DNA of 64,000 nt from Bacillota bacterium (GCA_023418995.1 JAEZYP010000037.1:1-64000); one strand, 5' to 3'; counted from the stretch's first letter, positions 17,172 through 27,120 are shown. Program-made: numbers and translations. The notes: generated by a model from the sequence alone, not told the origin.

Positions 17172-18350
17172 ATGCGTAATTTTGAGAAAAGAGAAAGCTT
17201 TATACCATACAACCTGCCCGATATCACGGACGCTGAGATCAGCGAGGTCGTGGATACGCTAAAATCCGGCTGGATTGCGAAGGGTCCGCGCACCAACGAG
17301 TTTGAAAAGCAGTTCGCGGAATATCTGGGCGCAAAACACGCTATCGGTATGAATTCCTGCACCGCGGCGCTTCATGTTTCGCTGCTAACCAAGGATATCG
17401 GTCCCGGCGACGAGGTAATTACCACCCCGATGACCTTTGCCTCCACCGCCAACACCATCATTCATACGGGCGCGACCCCTGTTTTTGCCGATATTGATTA
17501 CAGGACAACCTGTATCGACCCGGATGAAATTGAAAAGAAGATTACCCCGAGGACGAAGGCGATAGTACCGGTGCATTACAGCGGCCAGGTCTGCGACCTC
17601 GACCGTATCTATGAAATTGCGGATAAACACGGGCTTTTTGTTTCGGAGGACGCGGCGCACGCCTTGTGGAGCCGCTACAAGGGAAGGCTCATCGGCAGCC
17701 AGCTACCGGGGACGGCTTCTTATAGCTTTTACGCCACAAAAAACCTTGCCACCGGGGACGGCGGAATGCTCGTTACCGACGACGACGAAATTGACCGCAA
17801 GGCGAGAATCTTCGCGGGTCAGGGCATGAGCAAAAACGCGTGGAACCGTTATGCGAAGGGCGGTACCTGGAAATACGACATCTGCGAACCCGGATACAAA
17901 TATAACATGTTCGACATTCAAGCCGCGTTGGGATTAAAACAGCTTGCCCGTCTGGAGGAAATGCAGGCGGCGCGCCTAAAAATCGCCGCGAAATATCAGG
18001 AAGAATTCGGCAAAATCGACGCGGTTGAGGTACCGTTCGTTCCCGAATACGAAACCCACTGCTGGCATCTTTATGTCCTCCGCATCCGCCCCGAGCTTCT
18101 GACGATCGACCGCGACCAGTTCATTGTGGAGCTGAACGAGCGCAACGTCGGAACCAGCGTACACTTCATTCCGGTAACGTATATGAGCGCCTACACTACG
18201 CGCTACGGCTATAAGCAGGGTAATTTCCCGAACGCAGAGAAACATTTTGAACGGTTGATTTCTCTGCCGCTCTACCCCACCCTAACGGACGAGCAGGTAC
18301 AGTATGTGATCGACACCGTGAAGGATATCGTGGAAAAGCATCACAAATAA
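17172..18350 (+). CDS. DegT/ArnB-type sugar aminotransferase
   Basis: 392 residues. PYNLPDITDAEISEVVDTLK opens the protein; TPMTFASTANTIIHTGATPV, SEDAAHALWS and SFYATKNLATGDGGMLV (PLP Lys in ATKN) follow. This ATKN form marks the ArnB/PseC-like branch that aminates UDP-4-keto sugars, so it is distinct from the WbpE-type gene. The substrate is unknown; its divergent position next to the operon suggests a second amino sugar in the same glycan. Confidence 0.88.
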   Translation: MRNFEKRESFIPYNLPDITDAEISEVVDTLKSGWIAKGPRTNEFEKQFAEYLGAKHAIGMNSCTAALHVSLLTKDIGPGDEVITTPMTFASTANTIIHTGATPVFADIDYRTTCIDPDEIEKKITPRTKAIVPVHYSGQVCDLDRIYEIADKHGLFVSEDAAHALWSRYKGRLIGSQLPGTASYSFYATKNLATGDGGMLVTDDDEIDRKARIFAGQGMSKNAWNRYAKGGTWKYDICEPGYKYNMFDIQAALGLKQLARLEEMQAARLKIAAKYQEEFGKIDAVEVPFVPEYETHCWHLYVLRIRPELLTIDRDQFIVELNERNVGTSVHFIPVTYMSAYTTRYGYKQGNFPNAEKHFERLISLPLYPTLTDEQVQYVIDTVKDIVEKHHK

Positions 18351-18444
18351 TAGCAGGATAAGTTATCTTACGCTTGCTAAGACGCCTCTCGAAAGCTTTT
18401 TCGGAATCACCGGAATAAGCCTGGGGATCTCGTAACACAAAAAA

Positions 18445-18492
18445 AGCATGCGCCTTGATGTGGTTTATCTCAACCAAATCAAGGCGCATGCT
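18445..18492. terminator. Bidirectional terminator
   Basis: Perfect 15-bp stem AGCATGCGCCTTGAT/ATCAAGGCGCATGCT between the convergent aminotransferase and coaX genes, flanked by an A-run on the left. Confidence 0.85.
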
Positions 18493-18520
18493 ATATTTGT
18501 AGGGGTTGAATATCCTTCGG

Positions 18521-19285
18521 TTATTTATTGTCCTCATAAATGATTCTGAGGCCATCAAGCAGAAGGGTATCGCAGAAATGAATCCTGCGTTTGCAGTGGG
18601 TGACGATTTCTCTGGACAGCCCGCCGGTAGCCACAATATGACATTTGCGGCCAAGCTCCTCCTCCATCCGTTCCACCATGCCGTCGATCATGCTCGCGGT
18701 GCCGTAAATGATACCAGATTGCATACTATCAATGGTGTTGGAACCGATCACGCGTTTCGGCGCTTCCAGACTGATGGACGGAAGCTGTGCCGTACGGCGG
18801 ATCAGCGCGTCCATGGAAATTCCCACGCCCGGCACGATGCATCCGCCCAGCATATTCTTGTCCTCATCCAGCACGACAAGCGTGGTGGCGGTCCCCATAT
18901 CGAGAATAATCGTGGGACCGTGGAACATTCCCGAGGCGGCCACGCAGCCCACAATCAGGTCGGCACCCGTCAGCTCCGGCCGTTCCACTTTAATTCTAAT
19001 ATTCATCTTTGTATTTGGCCCGACACAGATCGGGTCCACCTTGGTAAGGCGCTTAATGGCACGAATGATATGAGCGGTAACGGGCGGCACAACCGAACTG
19101 ATCACCGAACCTTCAATGTCCTTCACCGCTACGCCGTAAATATCTAAAATGTCGCGCAGCTCTATGGCATACTGGTCTTCCATGCGTGAGCAGTCGGTTG
19201 CCATCCGGGAAACGAACAAAAGCTTATTATCATCATAAACACCGATGGTGACATTGGTATTTCCAATATCCAAGGCTAAAATCAT
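18521..19285 (-). CDS. coaX: Type III pantothenate kinase
   Basis: 254 residues from ATG 19285 (GGGGGTC upstream; the longer frame has no site). DIGNTNVTIGVY (6-17) binds phosphate, GADLIVGCVAA and DMGTATTLVVLDED are the CoaX signature and GGCIVPGVGISMDAL follows. CoaX phosphorylates pantothenate, the first step to coenzyme A, and is not feedback-inhibited like CoaA. It stands alone on the minus strand. Confidence 0.96.
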   Translation of the reverse strand: MILALDIGNTNVTIGVYDDNKLLFVSRMATDCSRMEDQYAIELRDILDIYGVAVKDIEGSVISSVVPPVTAHIIRAIKRLTKVDPICVGPNTKMNIRIKVERPELTGADLIVGCVAASGMFHGPTIILDMGTATTLVVLDEDKNMLGGCIVPGVGISMDALIRRTAQLPSISLEAPKRVIGSNTIDSMQSGIIYGTASMIDGMVERMEEELGRKCHIVATGGLSREIVTHCKRRIHFCDTLLLDGLRIIYEDNK

Positions 19286-19424
19286 AGAAAGACCCCCATC
19301 AATTTTTATAAAATTATACCAATAATTATTAAAATTTGCAATATAAAATTGATAAATTTTTAACAAATTAAAGCAAGATATCCTTTTCCTGTTTTTGTAC
19401 CGTTTCCACTCGCCACCTGCGCGG

Positions 19425-21275
19425 TTATCGAAACAACTTCATCGCAAGAGATGCACATTGGTAGAACATTGCGGAGGCATACCACGCGGTAATCAGCTGG
19501 TAAACAGCGCTGACCAGCACCCACTTTACGCTTCCCGTTTCGCGTTTAATCGCACCGAGCGCGGCCGCGCACGGCGTATAGAGTAAAACAAAAATGAGAA
19601 AGGAGCAGGCACTTAGCGGTGAAAAGCTTGCCGGAAGCGCAACCGCCAGATTTTCGGAATAAAGCACGCTCATGGTACTTACAATAGATTCCTTGGCAAC
19701 AAGACCGGTCAGCAGTGCAACCGCTGTTTCCCACGTATCAAAACCACAGAGACGAAATACAGGCGCAATTTGGCGTCCTAATGTCGCGAGAATACTTTGC
19801 GAGCTGTCGGTGATCATGCGAAGATCGGTGGAAAGCGACTGCAATAGCCAGATGAAAACCGTAGCGATGAACACGGTGGTACCGGCCTTTTGCAGAAAAT
19901 CCATCATTCGCCGCTCCACATGAAGCCAGACGCTTTTTGGTGTTGGCATGCGATAATCGGGAAGCTCCATGACAAACGGTGCTGGTTCGCCCTTAAGCAC
20001 ACTGTTTTTGAACAGCAATGCCGATAAAATACCCATACCGATTCCAAAAAAGTACAGCAGGAACATGACCAGCGGGCGGGCTCCGACAAAAAAGGCGGCA
20101 ATAAAGAGCGAATACACCGGCGTTTTGGCGCTGCACGACATAAAAGGCGTAATCAGAATCGTCAGGCGCTTGTCTTTTTCACTCTCCAGAATTCGCGTTC
20201 CCATAACGGCAGGCACCGTACAGCCGAACCCCATCAGCAGCGGAACAAAAGCCCTGCCGGAAAGCCCGATTTTACGCATGGGCGCGTCCATAATGAATGC
20301 GGCGCGCGCCATGTATCCGCTGTCCTCTAAAAGGGACAGCAGTAAAAACAAAAGCAAAATCTGAGGCAGAAATTTTAGAACCGCTCCTACTCCCGCAATG
20401 ATACCGTCCACAATCAGACTGCGAATCCATATGGAGGCACCCGAGGCATTCAGTACTGTATTCGCCGCGGGCGAAAGGAAGCGGGAGATCAAAAATTCCA
20501 CAGCATTCACGAAAAATGAGCCCACGGTTCCGAAGGTCAGCCAGAAAATGAGCAGAACAGTGAAAAAAAACACCGGAATTGCGAGATAGCGATTTGTTGC
20601 CACCGCGTCAATCCGGTCGGAAACACTCCTTGCGTTCCTGTCGCGCTTCTTTACCGCCTTTTGTGTTATGCCGCCGATATATTGATATCGTGCCTCAGCG
20701 AGCTCCCCCTCCGGGTCGCGGCTGAAATTCCCCGGTTTGGACACGTGATGATGAGCTCTGGGGGTTTTTGCCGCTGCAATTGCGGACTGAAGCAGAAGGG
20801 GAATCCCCTCCCCCTTTGAGGCAGAAACCGGAACCGCTTGTACGCCCAGCAGGGAGGAAAGCTTTTCACAGTCAATTCTATCTCCACGGTGCTGCACGAC
20901 ATCCATCATATTCAAAGCGATTACCATCGGGATGTTCAATTCCATAAGCTGTGTGGTCAGGTAGAGATTCCGCTCCAGGTTGGAGGCGTCTACTACATTT
21001 ATGATAAGATCCGGCTTCTCTCCGCGCAGAAAATTCCCCGCCAGAGCCTCCTCCGGTGAGTACGGCACCAGCGAGTAGATGCCGGGAAGGTCGACAATAT
21101 CAATTGTATCCTCCCGAAACTGTATTTGACCGCTCTTTTTCTCCACCGTAACGCCCGGCCAGTTGCCGACATAGGCGGTGGAACCGGTTAAAAAATTAAA
21201 TAACGTTGTTTTTCCGCAATTGGGGTTGCCTGCCAGCGCGCAGGTAAGCCGTCTGGATTTTCCTTGATTCATCAT
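19425..21275 (-). CDS. feoB: Ferrous iron transporter FeoB
   Basis: 616 residues, on the short side for FeoB. N-terminal GTPase with G1 GNPNCGKT (16-23), G3 DLPG and G4 NMMD; then two Gate membrane domains including VPLLMGFGCTVPAVMGTRIL and TPFMSCSAKTPVYSLF, and LVAKESIVSTMSVLY. Imports Fe2+ across the cytoplasmic membrane. No feoA is next to it. spmB lies 9 bases upstream on the same strand, so feoB may be co-transcribed with spmAB. Confidence 0.95.
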   Translation of the reverse strand: MMNQGKSRRLTCALAGNPNCGKTTLFNFLTGSTAYVGNWPGVTVEKKSGQIQFREDTIDIVDLPGIYSLVPYSPEEALAGNFLRGEKPDLIINVVDASNLERNLYLTTQLMELNIPMVIALNMMDVVQHRGDRIDCEKLSSLLGVQAVPVSASKGEGIPLLLQSAIAAAKTPRAHHHVSKPGNFSRDPEGELAEARYQYIGGITQKAVKKRDRNARSVSDRIDAVATNRYLAIPVFFFTVLLIFWLTFGTVGSFFVNAVEFLISRFLSPAANTVLNASGASIWIRSLIVDGIIAGVGAVLKFLPQILLLFLLLSLLEDSGYMARAAFIMDAPMRKIGLSGRAFVPLLMGFGCTVPAVMGTRILESEKDKRLTILITPFMSCSAKTPVYSLFIAAFFVGARPLVMFLLYFFGIGMGILSALLFKNSVLKGEPAPFVMELPDYRMPTPKSVWLHVERRMMDFLQKAGTTVFIATVFIWLLQSLSTDLRMITDSSQSILATLGRQIAPVFRLCGFDTWETAVALLTGLVAKESIVSTMSVLYSENLAVALPASFSPLSACSFLIFVLLYTPCAAALGAIKRETGSVKWVLVSAVYQLITAWYASAMFYQCASLAMKLFR

Positions 21276-21284
21276 ACTGTTTCC

Positions 21285-21806
21285 TTAATGAAAAATGATT
21301 CTGACCGCCATTGCCGAAAGGATGCACGCGGAAAGTTCCGCCGCAATCGCGGCCGGAATGGTATGGCGGGTCTTTTTAATTCCGATAGCGCCATAATAAA
21401 CCGCAATGGCGTAAAACGTTGTTTCAGTAGATCCGAACATTACGGAAGCCACGCGTCCGGCGAAGCTCTCCGTTCCGTCGTTCTTAAAGATCTGAGCCAG
21501 AATTGCTGTTGCGCCGCTCCCGGATACCGGCTTGATGAGTACAAGCGGCATAACCTCGGGGGGCAGCCCCAAAAAGCGAGCTACCGGAGCCAAAAACGAA
21601 GAGAGCATGTCTAAAGCACCAGAGGCATTCAACATGGATACCGCCATCATCAACCCGACCAGCGTCGGCAGAATGGCAATCACAGAGGAAAGCCCTTCTT
21701 TCGCACCCGCTATGAAGGTATCAAAAACCGGAACGTGCCGAACCAACCCAAACAGGACAATAACGCACACCGTCGCCGGTATCGCAAAAATCCCAAGCTT
21801 ATCCAC
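21285..21806 (-). CDS. spmB: Spore maturation protein B
   Basis: 173 residues with a nucleoside-recognition (Gate) fold: PVFDTFIAGAKEGL, LIKPVSGSGATAIL and MFGSTETTFYAIAVYYGAIG are typical of SpmB. Several hydrophobic helices mark it as a membrane protein. SpmA and SpmB act together in spore core dehydration. The start overlaps the spmA stop by 8 bases. Confidence 0.93.
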   Translation of the reverse strand: MDKLGIFAIPATVCVIVLFGLVRHVPVFDTFIAGAKEGLSSVIAILPTLVGLMMAVSMLNASGALDMLSSFLAPVARFLGLPPEVMPLVLIKPVSGSGATAILAQIFKNDGTESFAGRVASVMFGSTETTFYAIAVYYGAIGIKKTRHTIPAAIAAELSACILSAMAVRIIFH

Positions 21807-22386
21807 TGTTTGCCCCCTCCAGCAGCTTTGCCAGGGTAACTCCCACCAAAAGCGAGCAGATAGAGACCAACCATACCGCGGGCAATATGTCGAAGGGCGC
21901 AGGGGATCCGTATTTCGCCCGCAGCGTCCCCATAAAGGTAGGAATCAGCTGTATGGAAGCGCAATTAATCACCACAAAGGTCACCATGGAGTTATCCGCC
22001 GTATGGGAAGAATTCCGCTTTGCCAGCTCTTTCATCGCGGCAATTCCCATTGGCGTCGCAGCGTTGCCAAGCCCCAGTAGATTCGCAGTGACATTCATGC
22101 AAATTGCCCGCACCGCAGGACTGCCCTTCTTTAAGTCGGGAAAAAGAAGCCGCATTGCCGGATTCAGCAATTTGGAAAGGATTAGCGTAATCCCTCCGGA
22201 ATCGGCAATTTTCATCAATCCCGTCCAGGCACACATCATACCCGCCATTGCAAGAATCAATTCAATGGCACTGGAGGCTCCGTTGAGCACCGACGCAGAA
22301 AGCTCGGCCATTCTGCCGGTTGCCGCGGCGCAGAACACACTAATCAAAATTAATCCGGCCCAAATATAGTTCAGCAGCTTGCTCAC
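21799..22386 (-). CDS. spmA: Spore maturation protein A
   Basis: 195 residues. LNYIWAGLILISVFCA at the N-terminus, AIELILAMAGMMCAWTGLMK and NVTANLLGLGNAATPMGIAA are SpmA signatures; NCASIQLIPT follows. Membrane protein needed for normal spore core dehydration and heat resistance in Bacillus. Good evidence that the host forms endospores. Confidence 0.94.
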   Translation of the reverse strand: MSKLLNYIWAGLILISVFCAAATGRMAELSASVLNGASSAIELILAMAGMMCAWTGLMKIADSGGITLILSKLLNPAMRLLFPDLKKGSPAVRAICMNVTANLLGLGNAATPMGIAAMKELAKRNSSHTADNSMVTFVVINCASIQLIPTFMGTLRAKYGSPAPFDILPAVWLVSICSLLVGVTLAKLLEGANSG

Positions 22387-22483
22387 CCTTTACCCAGTCT
22401 TTTTCGTGTAATATCTATGAATATAGAAATATAAATATTACTAATTTGTTAAAAATAAAACTAATATCTGTTTGTGCAATTTA

Positions 22484-22512
22484 TTGACAAAATTGGAAAA
22501 ATATACTATAAT
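22484..22512 (+). promoter_or_regulatory. Promoter of AbrB-type gene
   Basis: TTGACA (22484-22489), 17-base spacer, TATAAT (22507-22512): a full consensus sigma-A promoter about 55 bases before the start. Confidence 0.85.
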
Positions 22513-22567
22513 ATAGCAGTAATCTGACAGAATGAGCCAAATTGAATAACGAAAGGTGATGATTAAT

Positions 22568-22822
22568 TTGAAATCTACTGGAATCGTGCGAAAAGTTGAC
22601 GAATTAGGACGCATTGTATTACCAAAAGAGTTAAGAATGACTCTAAACATAAACGAAAAAGATCCGCTAGAGATCTTTGTTGACGATGATGGAAGAATCG
22701 TACTGAAAAAGTATGAACCGGCATGTATTTTTTGCAATAGCATGAATGACGTTACAACTTTTAAAACTCACAGTGTATGCCGCGAATGTATGACAAAACT
22801 CGCAGCAAGACTGGAAGAATAA
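22568..22822 (+). CDS. AbrB-family transcriptional regulator with zinc-binding tail
   Basis: 84 residues from a TTG at 22568, 11 bases after GAAAGG; family members start at the equivalent KSTGIVRKVDELGRIVLP, so the in-frame GTG/ATG at 22556-22561 is less likely. The N-terminal swapped-hairpin domain (about 1-50) binds DNA. The C-terminal CIFC and CREC pairs should bind zinc. Homologues act as transition-state or sporulation regulators. Placed divergent from spmAB. Confidence 0.92.
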   Translation: MKSTGIVRKVDELGRIVLPKELRMTLNINEKDPLEIFVDDDGRIVLKKYEPACIFCNSMNDVTTFKTHSVCRECMTKLAARLEE

Positions 22823-22832
22823 TTTGAAAAAT

Positions 22833-22872
22833 AACAGGCACCGTTCTCTTGCAGGACGGCGCCGTTTTTTCT
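22833..22872 (+). terminator. Terminator after AbrB-type gene
   Basis: GGCACCGT and GACGGCGCC form a GC-rich stem with one mismatch, followed by GTTTTTTCTTTT. Confidence 0.8.
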
Positions 22873-23113
22873 TTTCCGCCTAGTTATTCAATGAAAAGCA
22901 GCCTTATGTTTGCCAGGATAATTTTCGTGATGCAAGCCAGATGACCTGGCATCCCTCTTGCAAGCAGGTCAACGCAGCCGCCCAGGAGCCAAACCGCGAT
23001 AATGAGTGGTTTTGGAATGAATTGGCTTAACGTAATTTTTACAAATTCCGCTTGCTTCAAACCATAAAAAGCGTTACTATGAAAATGCGATTAAATAATC
23101 AATTCGGAGATGA
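22873..23113. other. Intergenic region without an intact gene
   Basis: About 240 bases. The plus strand has an unstarted open stretch reading KQPYVCQDNFRDASQMTWH and ending in a TAA near 23,030; it may be a gene remnant or chance. No promoter or RNA is clear. Confidence 0.3.
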
Positions 23114-23596
23114 ATGAAATACATGGCTTTAAAACCAACTGATGAACAATACTTCAAGAGCTGTGCCGCAGAAATACTGCAAAGCAAAGAAGTGCAATCC
23201 ATGAGCGCGTTTATTCAGCACGCGAACATTTCCTGTTTGGAGCACAGCATATCCGTAGCGTATTACAGCTACCGGATTTGCCGAAAGCTCCATCTTCAGG
23301 TGGATTGCAGAAGCCTCATCCGGGGCGCGCTGCTGCACGACTTTTTTCTTTACGACTGGCATTTAAAAAGTGACCGCAAGGGTCTGCACGGTTTTACACA
23401 TCCGAAAGCCGCCCTTGAAAACGCGCAGGAGCATTTTACGCTGAACGATAAGGAAAAGGATATCATTGTAAAGCATATGTGGCCCCTTACGCTAAGACCC
23501 CCGAAGTATAAGGAAGCCCTGATCGTCAGCCTTTCCGACAAATTCTGTTCCACCATCGAAACACTGCGCCTTTACCCAAACCTAATTTCACGCTAA
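23114..23596 (+). CDS. HD-domain protein (putative phosphohydrolase)
   Basis: 160 residues. CLEHSISVAYYSYRICRKL provides the first His; GALLHDFFLYDW the HD pair; HGFTHPKAALENA and IVKHMWPL further His; and SLSDKFCS the final Asp. This is the metal-binding pattern of HD phosphohydrolases; substrate unknown. The start is uncertain between 23114 and an ATG nine bases later. Confidence 0.85.
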   Translation: MKYMALKPTDEQYFKSCAAEILQSKEVQSMSAFIQHANISCLEHSISVAYYSYRICRKLHLQVDCRSLIRGALLHDFFLYDWHLKSDRKGLHGFTHPKAALENAQEHFTLNDKEKDIIVKHMWPLTLRPPKYKEALIVSLSDKFCSTIETLRLYPNLISR

Positions 23597-23716
23597 GAAA
23601 AATCGCACCGCAGCGGTCCCCGCTTTCGTAAGTTTTCTCTTTCTTTTTCTTCTTTGCCGCGGGTGCCGATCTTTCCAAATAGTATCCTATCAATTCAAAG
23701 AAACGGAGATTCCAAC

Positions 23717-24886
23717 ATGAACTTTCACTATTATATTCCCACCCGGATTTTGTTCGGTAAGGGGCAGCTTTCTAATTTGCACAGCACAGGTCTGCCCGGA
23801 AGGAAGGCTTTCATTGTTACGTCTTCGGGGAACTCCGTAAAGCGCTACGGATACCTTGGCCGCGTGCAAAAGGAACTGGAACAGGCCGGCGTCTCATATG
23901 TACTGTTCGATAAAATCCTCCCAAACCCGATTAAATCCCACGTTATGGAAGGCGCAAAAATCGCCCGCGAGAATAACTGTGATTTTGTAATCGGGCTGGG
24001 CGGCGGCAGCAGCATTGACTCTGCCAAGGCAATTGCGGTCATGGCAAAGAACGAGGGTGATTACTGGGATTACGTATCGGGCGGAACCGGAAAAGGGAAG
24101 CCTGTGCCAAACAACCCGCTGCCGGTCGTCGCAATCACCACAACGGCAGGAACCGGTACGGAAGCAGACCCCTGGACGGTAACAACAAAAGAAGACACCA
24201 ATGAAAAAATCGGATTCGGCTATGATAAGACCTTCCCTGTGCTTTCCGTCGTAGACCCCGACCTGATGATGACCGTTCCTTCTGATCTGACCGCATATCA
24301 GGGCTTTGACGCTCTGTTCCACAGCACCGAGGGCTACCTGAATATAACCGCCAACACGATGAGTGATATGTACGCGCTGAAGAGCATCGAGCTGCTCGGC
24401 AAAAGCCTGCCGACTGCGGTAAGCAGCGGCGGCGACGAAAAAGCAAGAAGCAATGTCGCCCTTGCCAATACTCTCGCCGGCATGGTGGAATCCACCTCCG
24501 GCTGCATCTCTGAGCATTCCATTGAACACGCGTTAAGCGCTTACCACCACAACCTGCCGCACGGAGCAGGATTAATTATGATCAGCCGTGCGTATTACAC
24601 CGTTCTCGCAAACAGCGGAAAATGCGACGACCGCATGATTGACATGGCGAAGGCGCTCGGATATCAGGATGCCGCCAAGGCAATGGATTTTGTCACCGCG
24701 CTGGTCAGCCTGCAAAAGCAGTGTGGCGTGGATCAGCTGAAGATGAGCGATTACGGATTAAAGCGAGAGGATATCCCGAAATACGCGGCAAACGCGCGTT
24801 CCACAATGGGCGGGCTGTTCTCGGTTGATCCCATCCCCCTTACCGACGCGGATATTGTATCCATACTGGAAAAATCCTATTCTTAA
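23717..24886 (+). CDS. Iron-containing alcohol dehydrogenase
   Basis: 389 residues from ATG 23717 (GGAGATT upstream). NAD(P)-binding GLGGGSSIDSAKAIAV, TTTAGTGTEADPWTV, and metal ligands in GFDALFHSTEGYLN (Asp/His) and EHALSAYHHNLPHGAGL (two His) are all present. Family III alcohol dehydrogenases reduce aldehydes to alcohols in fermentation (butanol or similar). Single-gene unit with a strong terminator. Confidence 0.93.
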   Translation: MNFHYYIPTRILFGKGQLSNLHSTGLPGRKAFIVTSSGNSVKRYGYLGRVQKELEQAGVSYVLFDKILPNPIKSHVMEGAKIARENNCDFVIGLGGGSSIDSAKAIAVMAKNEGDYWDYVSGGTGKGKPVPNNPLPVVAITTTAGTGTEADPWTVTTKEDTNEKIGFGYDKTFPVLSVVDPDLMMTVPSDLTAYQGFDALFHSTEGYLNITANTMSDMYALKSIELLGKSLPTAVSSGGDEKARSNVALANTLAGMVESTSGCISEHSIEHALSAYHHNLPHGAGLIMISRAYYTVLANSGKCDDRMIDMAKALGYQDAAKAMDFVTALVSLQKQCGVDQLKMSDYGLKREDIPKYAANARSTMGGLFSVDPIPLTDADIVSILEKSYS

Positions 24887-24951
24887 AAAATGGGTTACTC
24901 CCCCCCTGCCAAAGTCCTTCGCGTTTTATGGGTGCCACTGTGCCGCACTCC

Positions 24952-24996
24952 AAAAGAGACGTCAGAAGCCGCAAATCGGTTTCCGACGTCTCTTTT
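24952..24996 (+). terminator. Terminator after alcohol dehydrogenase
   Basis: AAAGAGACGTC with GACGTCTCTTT plus inner pairs (GAAGCC/GGTTTC), followed by TTTTACT. It may also serve the convergent HD gene. Confidence 0.85.
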
Positions 24997-25026
24997 TACT
25001 ATCTAGAGATTTACGTCCTCGCGCAA

Positions 25027-25701
25027 TTAAAGCAGTCTGGTCTGGTTAATAATCAGTTCAAACTGCAAACCAAGAAAAATTGCAGCTTGACGGCAAAGAA
25101 CCATGCGGGTCATGAAGATTTCGAAGTATTCCATCACCGGACATATTTTCGTATCGATTGTGATATCGAGCGTAACCGTTTTGCGCTCCGCATTGATTTC
25201 GGTAGAGGAGCGCTCCACCGCGTAATTGACCCGGTCGTGGATATCCGCGTTTACCCTCTCTTTATCGCGCACACGGGTCCGACGCACATCGCCTTTATCC
25301 GAGAGAATCAGCGCGGCGGCAATCGGGTTGACCGCGGCAGCCGTGCCTTCGTCGTGGTTGCCAATCGCAGCGACAACCAGCGCGACCTCCTCCGGAGGCA
25401 TACCCAGCCGATTCAGAATCTGGAACGCCATCAGCGCACCGCTCTGCGCATGAGCCACGCGGTTCACCACGTTCCCAATGTCGTGCATATAGCCTGCGAT
25501 CGCAGCAAGCTCACACATCCGATCGTCATAATTCAGGCTGCGGAGAATATAGCTTGCGTAATTGGAGGAGCGCTTCGCGTGGGCAAAGCCGTGCTCCGTA
25601 AAGCCGATGACGCCCAAATTTTCGTTTCCATTGCTGATGTAGGCACTGATCTCTTCATTTTTTAAAATATGCTCTATTGTTATTTGGTTGTATTTTTCCA
25701 T
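25027..25701 (-). CDS. HD-superfamily hydrolase
   Basis: 224 residues. HGFAHAKRSSNYASYILRSL (first His), AGYMHDIGNVVNRVAHAQSG (HD and further His), AAIGNHDEGT and LILSDKGDVRRTRVRD (Asp) fit the HD metal site. It resembles a clostridial phosphohydrolase family of unknown substrate. Ends near the terminator shared with the alcohol dehydrogenase; 42 bases downstream of the pepV-like gene and probably co-transcribed. Confidence 0.85.
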   Translation of the reverse strand: MEKYNQITIEHILKNEEISAYISNGNENLGVIGFTEHGFAHAKRSSNYASYILRSLNYDDRMCELAAIAGYMHDIGNVVNRVAHAQSGALMAFQILNRLGMPPEEVALVVAAIGNHDEGTAAAVNPIAAALILSDKGDVRRTRVRDKERVNADIHDRVNYAVERSSTEINAERKTVTLDITIDTKICPVMEYFEIFMTRMVLCRQAAIFLGLQFELIINQTRLL

Positions 25702-25743
25702 ATCATTCCCCTGTTTGAAGGGCAGCCCCGAAAGCCGCCCGAT

Positions 25744-27120
25744 TTAATCCGTCAGCATATGATACATGGCTTCAAGGCAAATCTGAGCGTGCAGCATAAA
25801 GCGGTTAATATCGATGTTCTCGTTCGTATTGTGAAGCCTGCGGTCAGGCTCATCCGGGAAGAACGGACCAAACGCCACCGCACGGCCGTGGAAGGCACGC
25901 GCATAGGTACCTCCGCCGGTTGCGTAGAGGGTGGCCTCCTCGCCGGTCACGGTTTGATAGGATTTTCTCAGCATCGTCAGGAACGGGCTGCTTTGAGCAA
26001 GATACAGCGGCTTTGTATCGGCGTTTAGAACCGTGGTAAGACCATATTCCGCTGCCTTTGCGGAAATCGCCGCTAATATTTCTTCGCCGCTGGAAGTAAC
26101 CGGATAGCGAATATCAATACCAGCGGAAGCATTATCCCCTAAGAGACTCACCAAACCCAGATTCAGTGTCAGAGGTCCGGACGGTTCATCGCTCTGCCGA
26201 ATCCCCATGGATTCGCCGTACAGCTCCGTCCCGATGCTTTCGCTCAGAAAGCGGACAAGGTTTCCGAGCTCCTCGGCCGCAAAAGTCTCCGATAACAATT
26301 TGATAAGATATGCGGCGGCATTAAACCCCTCCTGCGGCTGCATGGCATGAGAGGCTCTGCCCAGTGAAGTAACACGAGCGCCGTCGCTGGTTTTCTCCAG
26401 AATAAAATTTCCCTCGGCCTCTCCTGCCGCTTTCTCCAGTCTGACATATGTCTCATTCGAGCAGTATAGCTCCGTGACCGCCTTGGAAGGCACAGCGTTT
26501 ACAACCGTGCCGGAGGTAAATTCGCGAATTACGCTGGAGTCATTTTGCGCGGTCAGGCTCAAACGGATGATGCCCTTTTCCCGGTTGCAGATTCCGTATT
26601 CCGAGTCTGGGGTAAAGGCCATCGCGGGCATCTGCTCGGACTTCAGATACATTTCCAGATCGTTACTGCCAGTTTCCTCGCCCGCGCCGAAAATAACACG
26701 CAGGCGGCGCCTTCCCTTTATGTTTTCGTCCTTCAGCGCTTTCAGGCAATACAGGGCCACTACGGCGGCGCCCTTATCATCCGCCGTGCCACGCCCGAAA
26801 TACAAATCGCCTTTTCTCGTTAGCGTAAACGGGTCGGTCTCCCAGCCCTCCCCAGCCGGAACAACATCCACGTGGGCCACTACGGCAGCTACCTCGCCGC
26901 CATCGCCATACTCTGCGTGTCCGGCATAATTTCCGATATTTTTGGTTGTGAGATCCATGCGGTCCGCCATATTTAAAATACAATTCAGCGCTCTGGCGGG
27001 TCCCTCCCCGAATGGCTTGCCTTCCGTTTCCATACCTCGTACCGAATCAATGGCGATTAGCTCCGCTAAAGCCTCAATTATATCGGGTTGATAAGAAATA
27101 ATCTTATTTCCAAAACTCAT
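25744..27120 (-). CDS. M20 dipeptidase, PepV type
   Basis: 458 residues. Zinc ligands are visible in VVAHVDVVPAGEGW (His), FGRGTADDKGAA (bridging Asp), FGAGEETGSNDLE (catalytic Glu-Glu), FTPDSEYGICN and TGGGTYARAF. The SIDSVRG N-terminal region and length fit Xaa-His/carnosine dipeptidases (PepV). It releases amino acids from dipeptides in the cytoplasm. Confidence 0.93.
   Translation of the reverse strand: MSFGNKIISYQPDIIEALAELIAIDSVRGMETEGKPFGEGPARALNCILNMADRMDLTTKNIGNYAGHAEYGDGGEVAAVVAHVDVVPAGEGWETDPFTLTRKGDLYFGRGTADDKGAAVVALYCLKALKDENIKGRRRLRVIFGAGEETGSNDLEMYLKSEQMPAMAFTPDSEYGICNREKGIIRLSLTAQNDSSVIREFTSGTVVNAVPSKAVTELYCSNETYVRLEKAAGEAEGNFILEKTSDGARVTSLGRASHAMQPQEGFNAAAYLIKLLSETFAAEELGNLVRFLSESIGTELYGESMGIRQSDEPSGPLTLNLGLVSLLGDNASAGIDIRYPVTSSGEEILAAISAKAAEYGLTTVLNADTKPLYLAQSSPFLTMLRKSYQTVTGEEATLYATGGGTYARAFHGRAVAFGPFFPDEPDRRLHNTNENIDINRFMLHAQICLEAMYHMLTD

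Noticed and set aside
18351..18520. Possible gene remnant between the aminotransferase and coaX
   Set aside because: Only a long terminator stem is clear; no frame with a start or recognisable motif.
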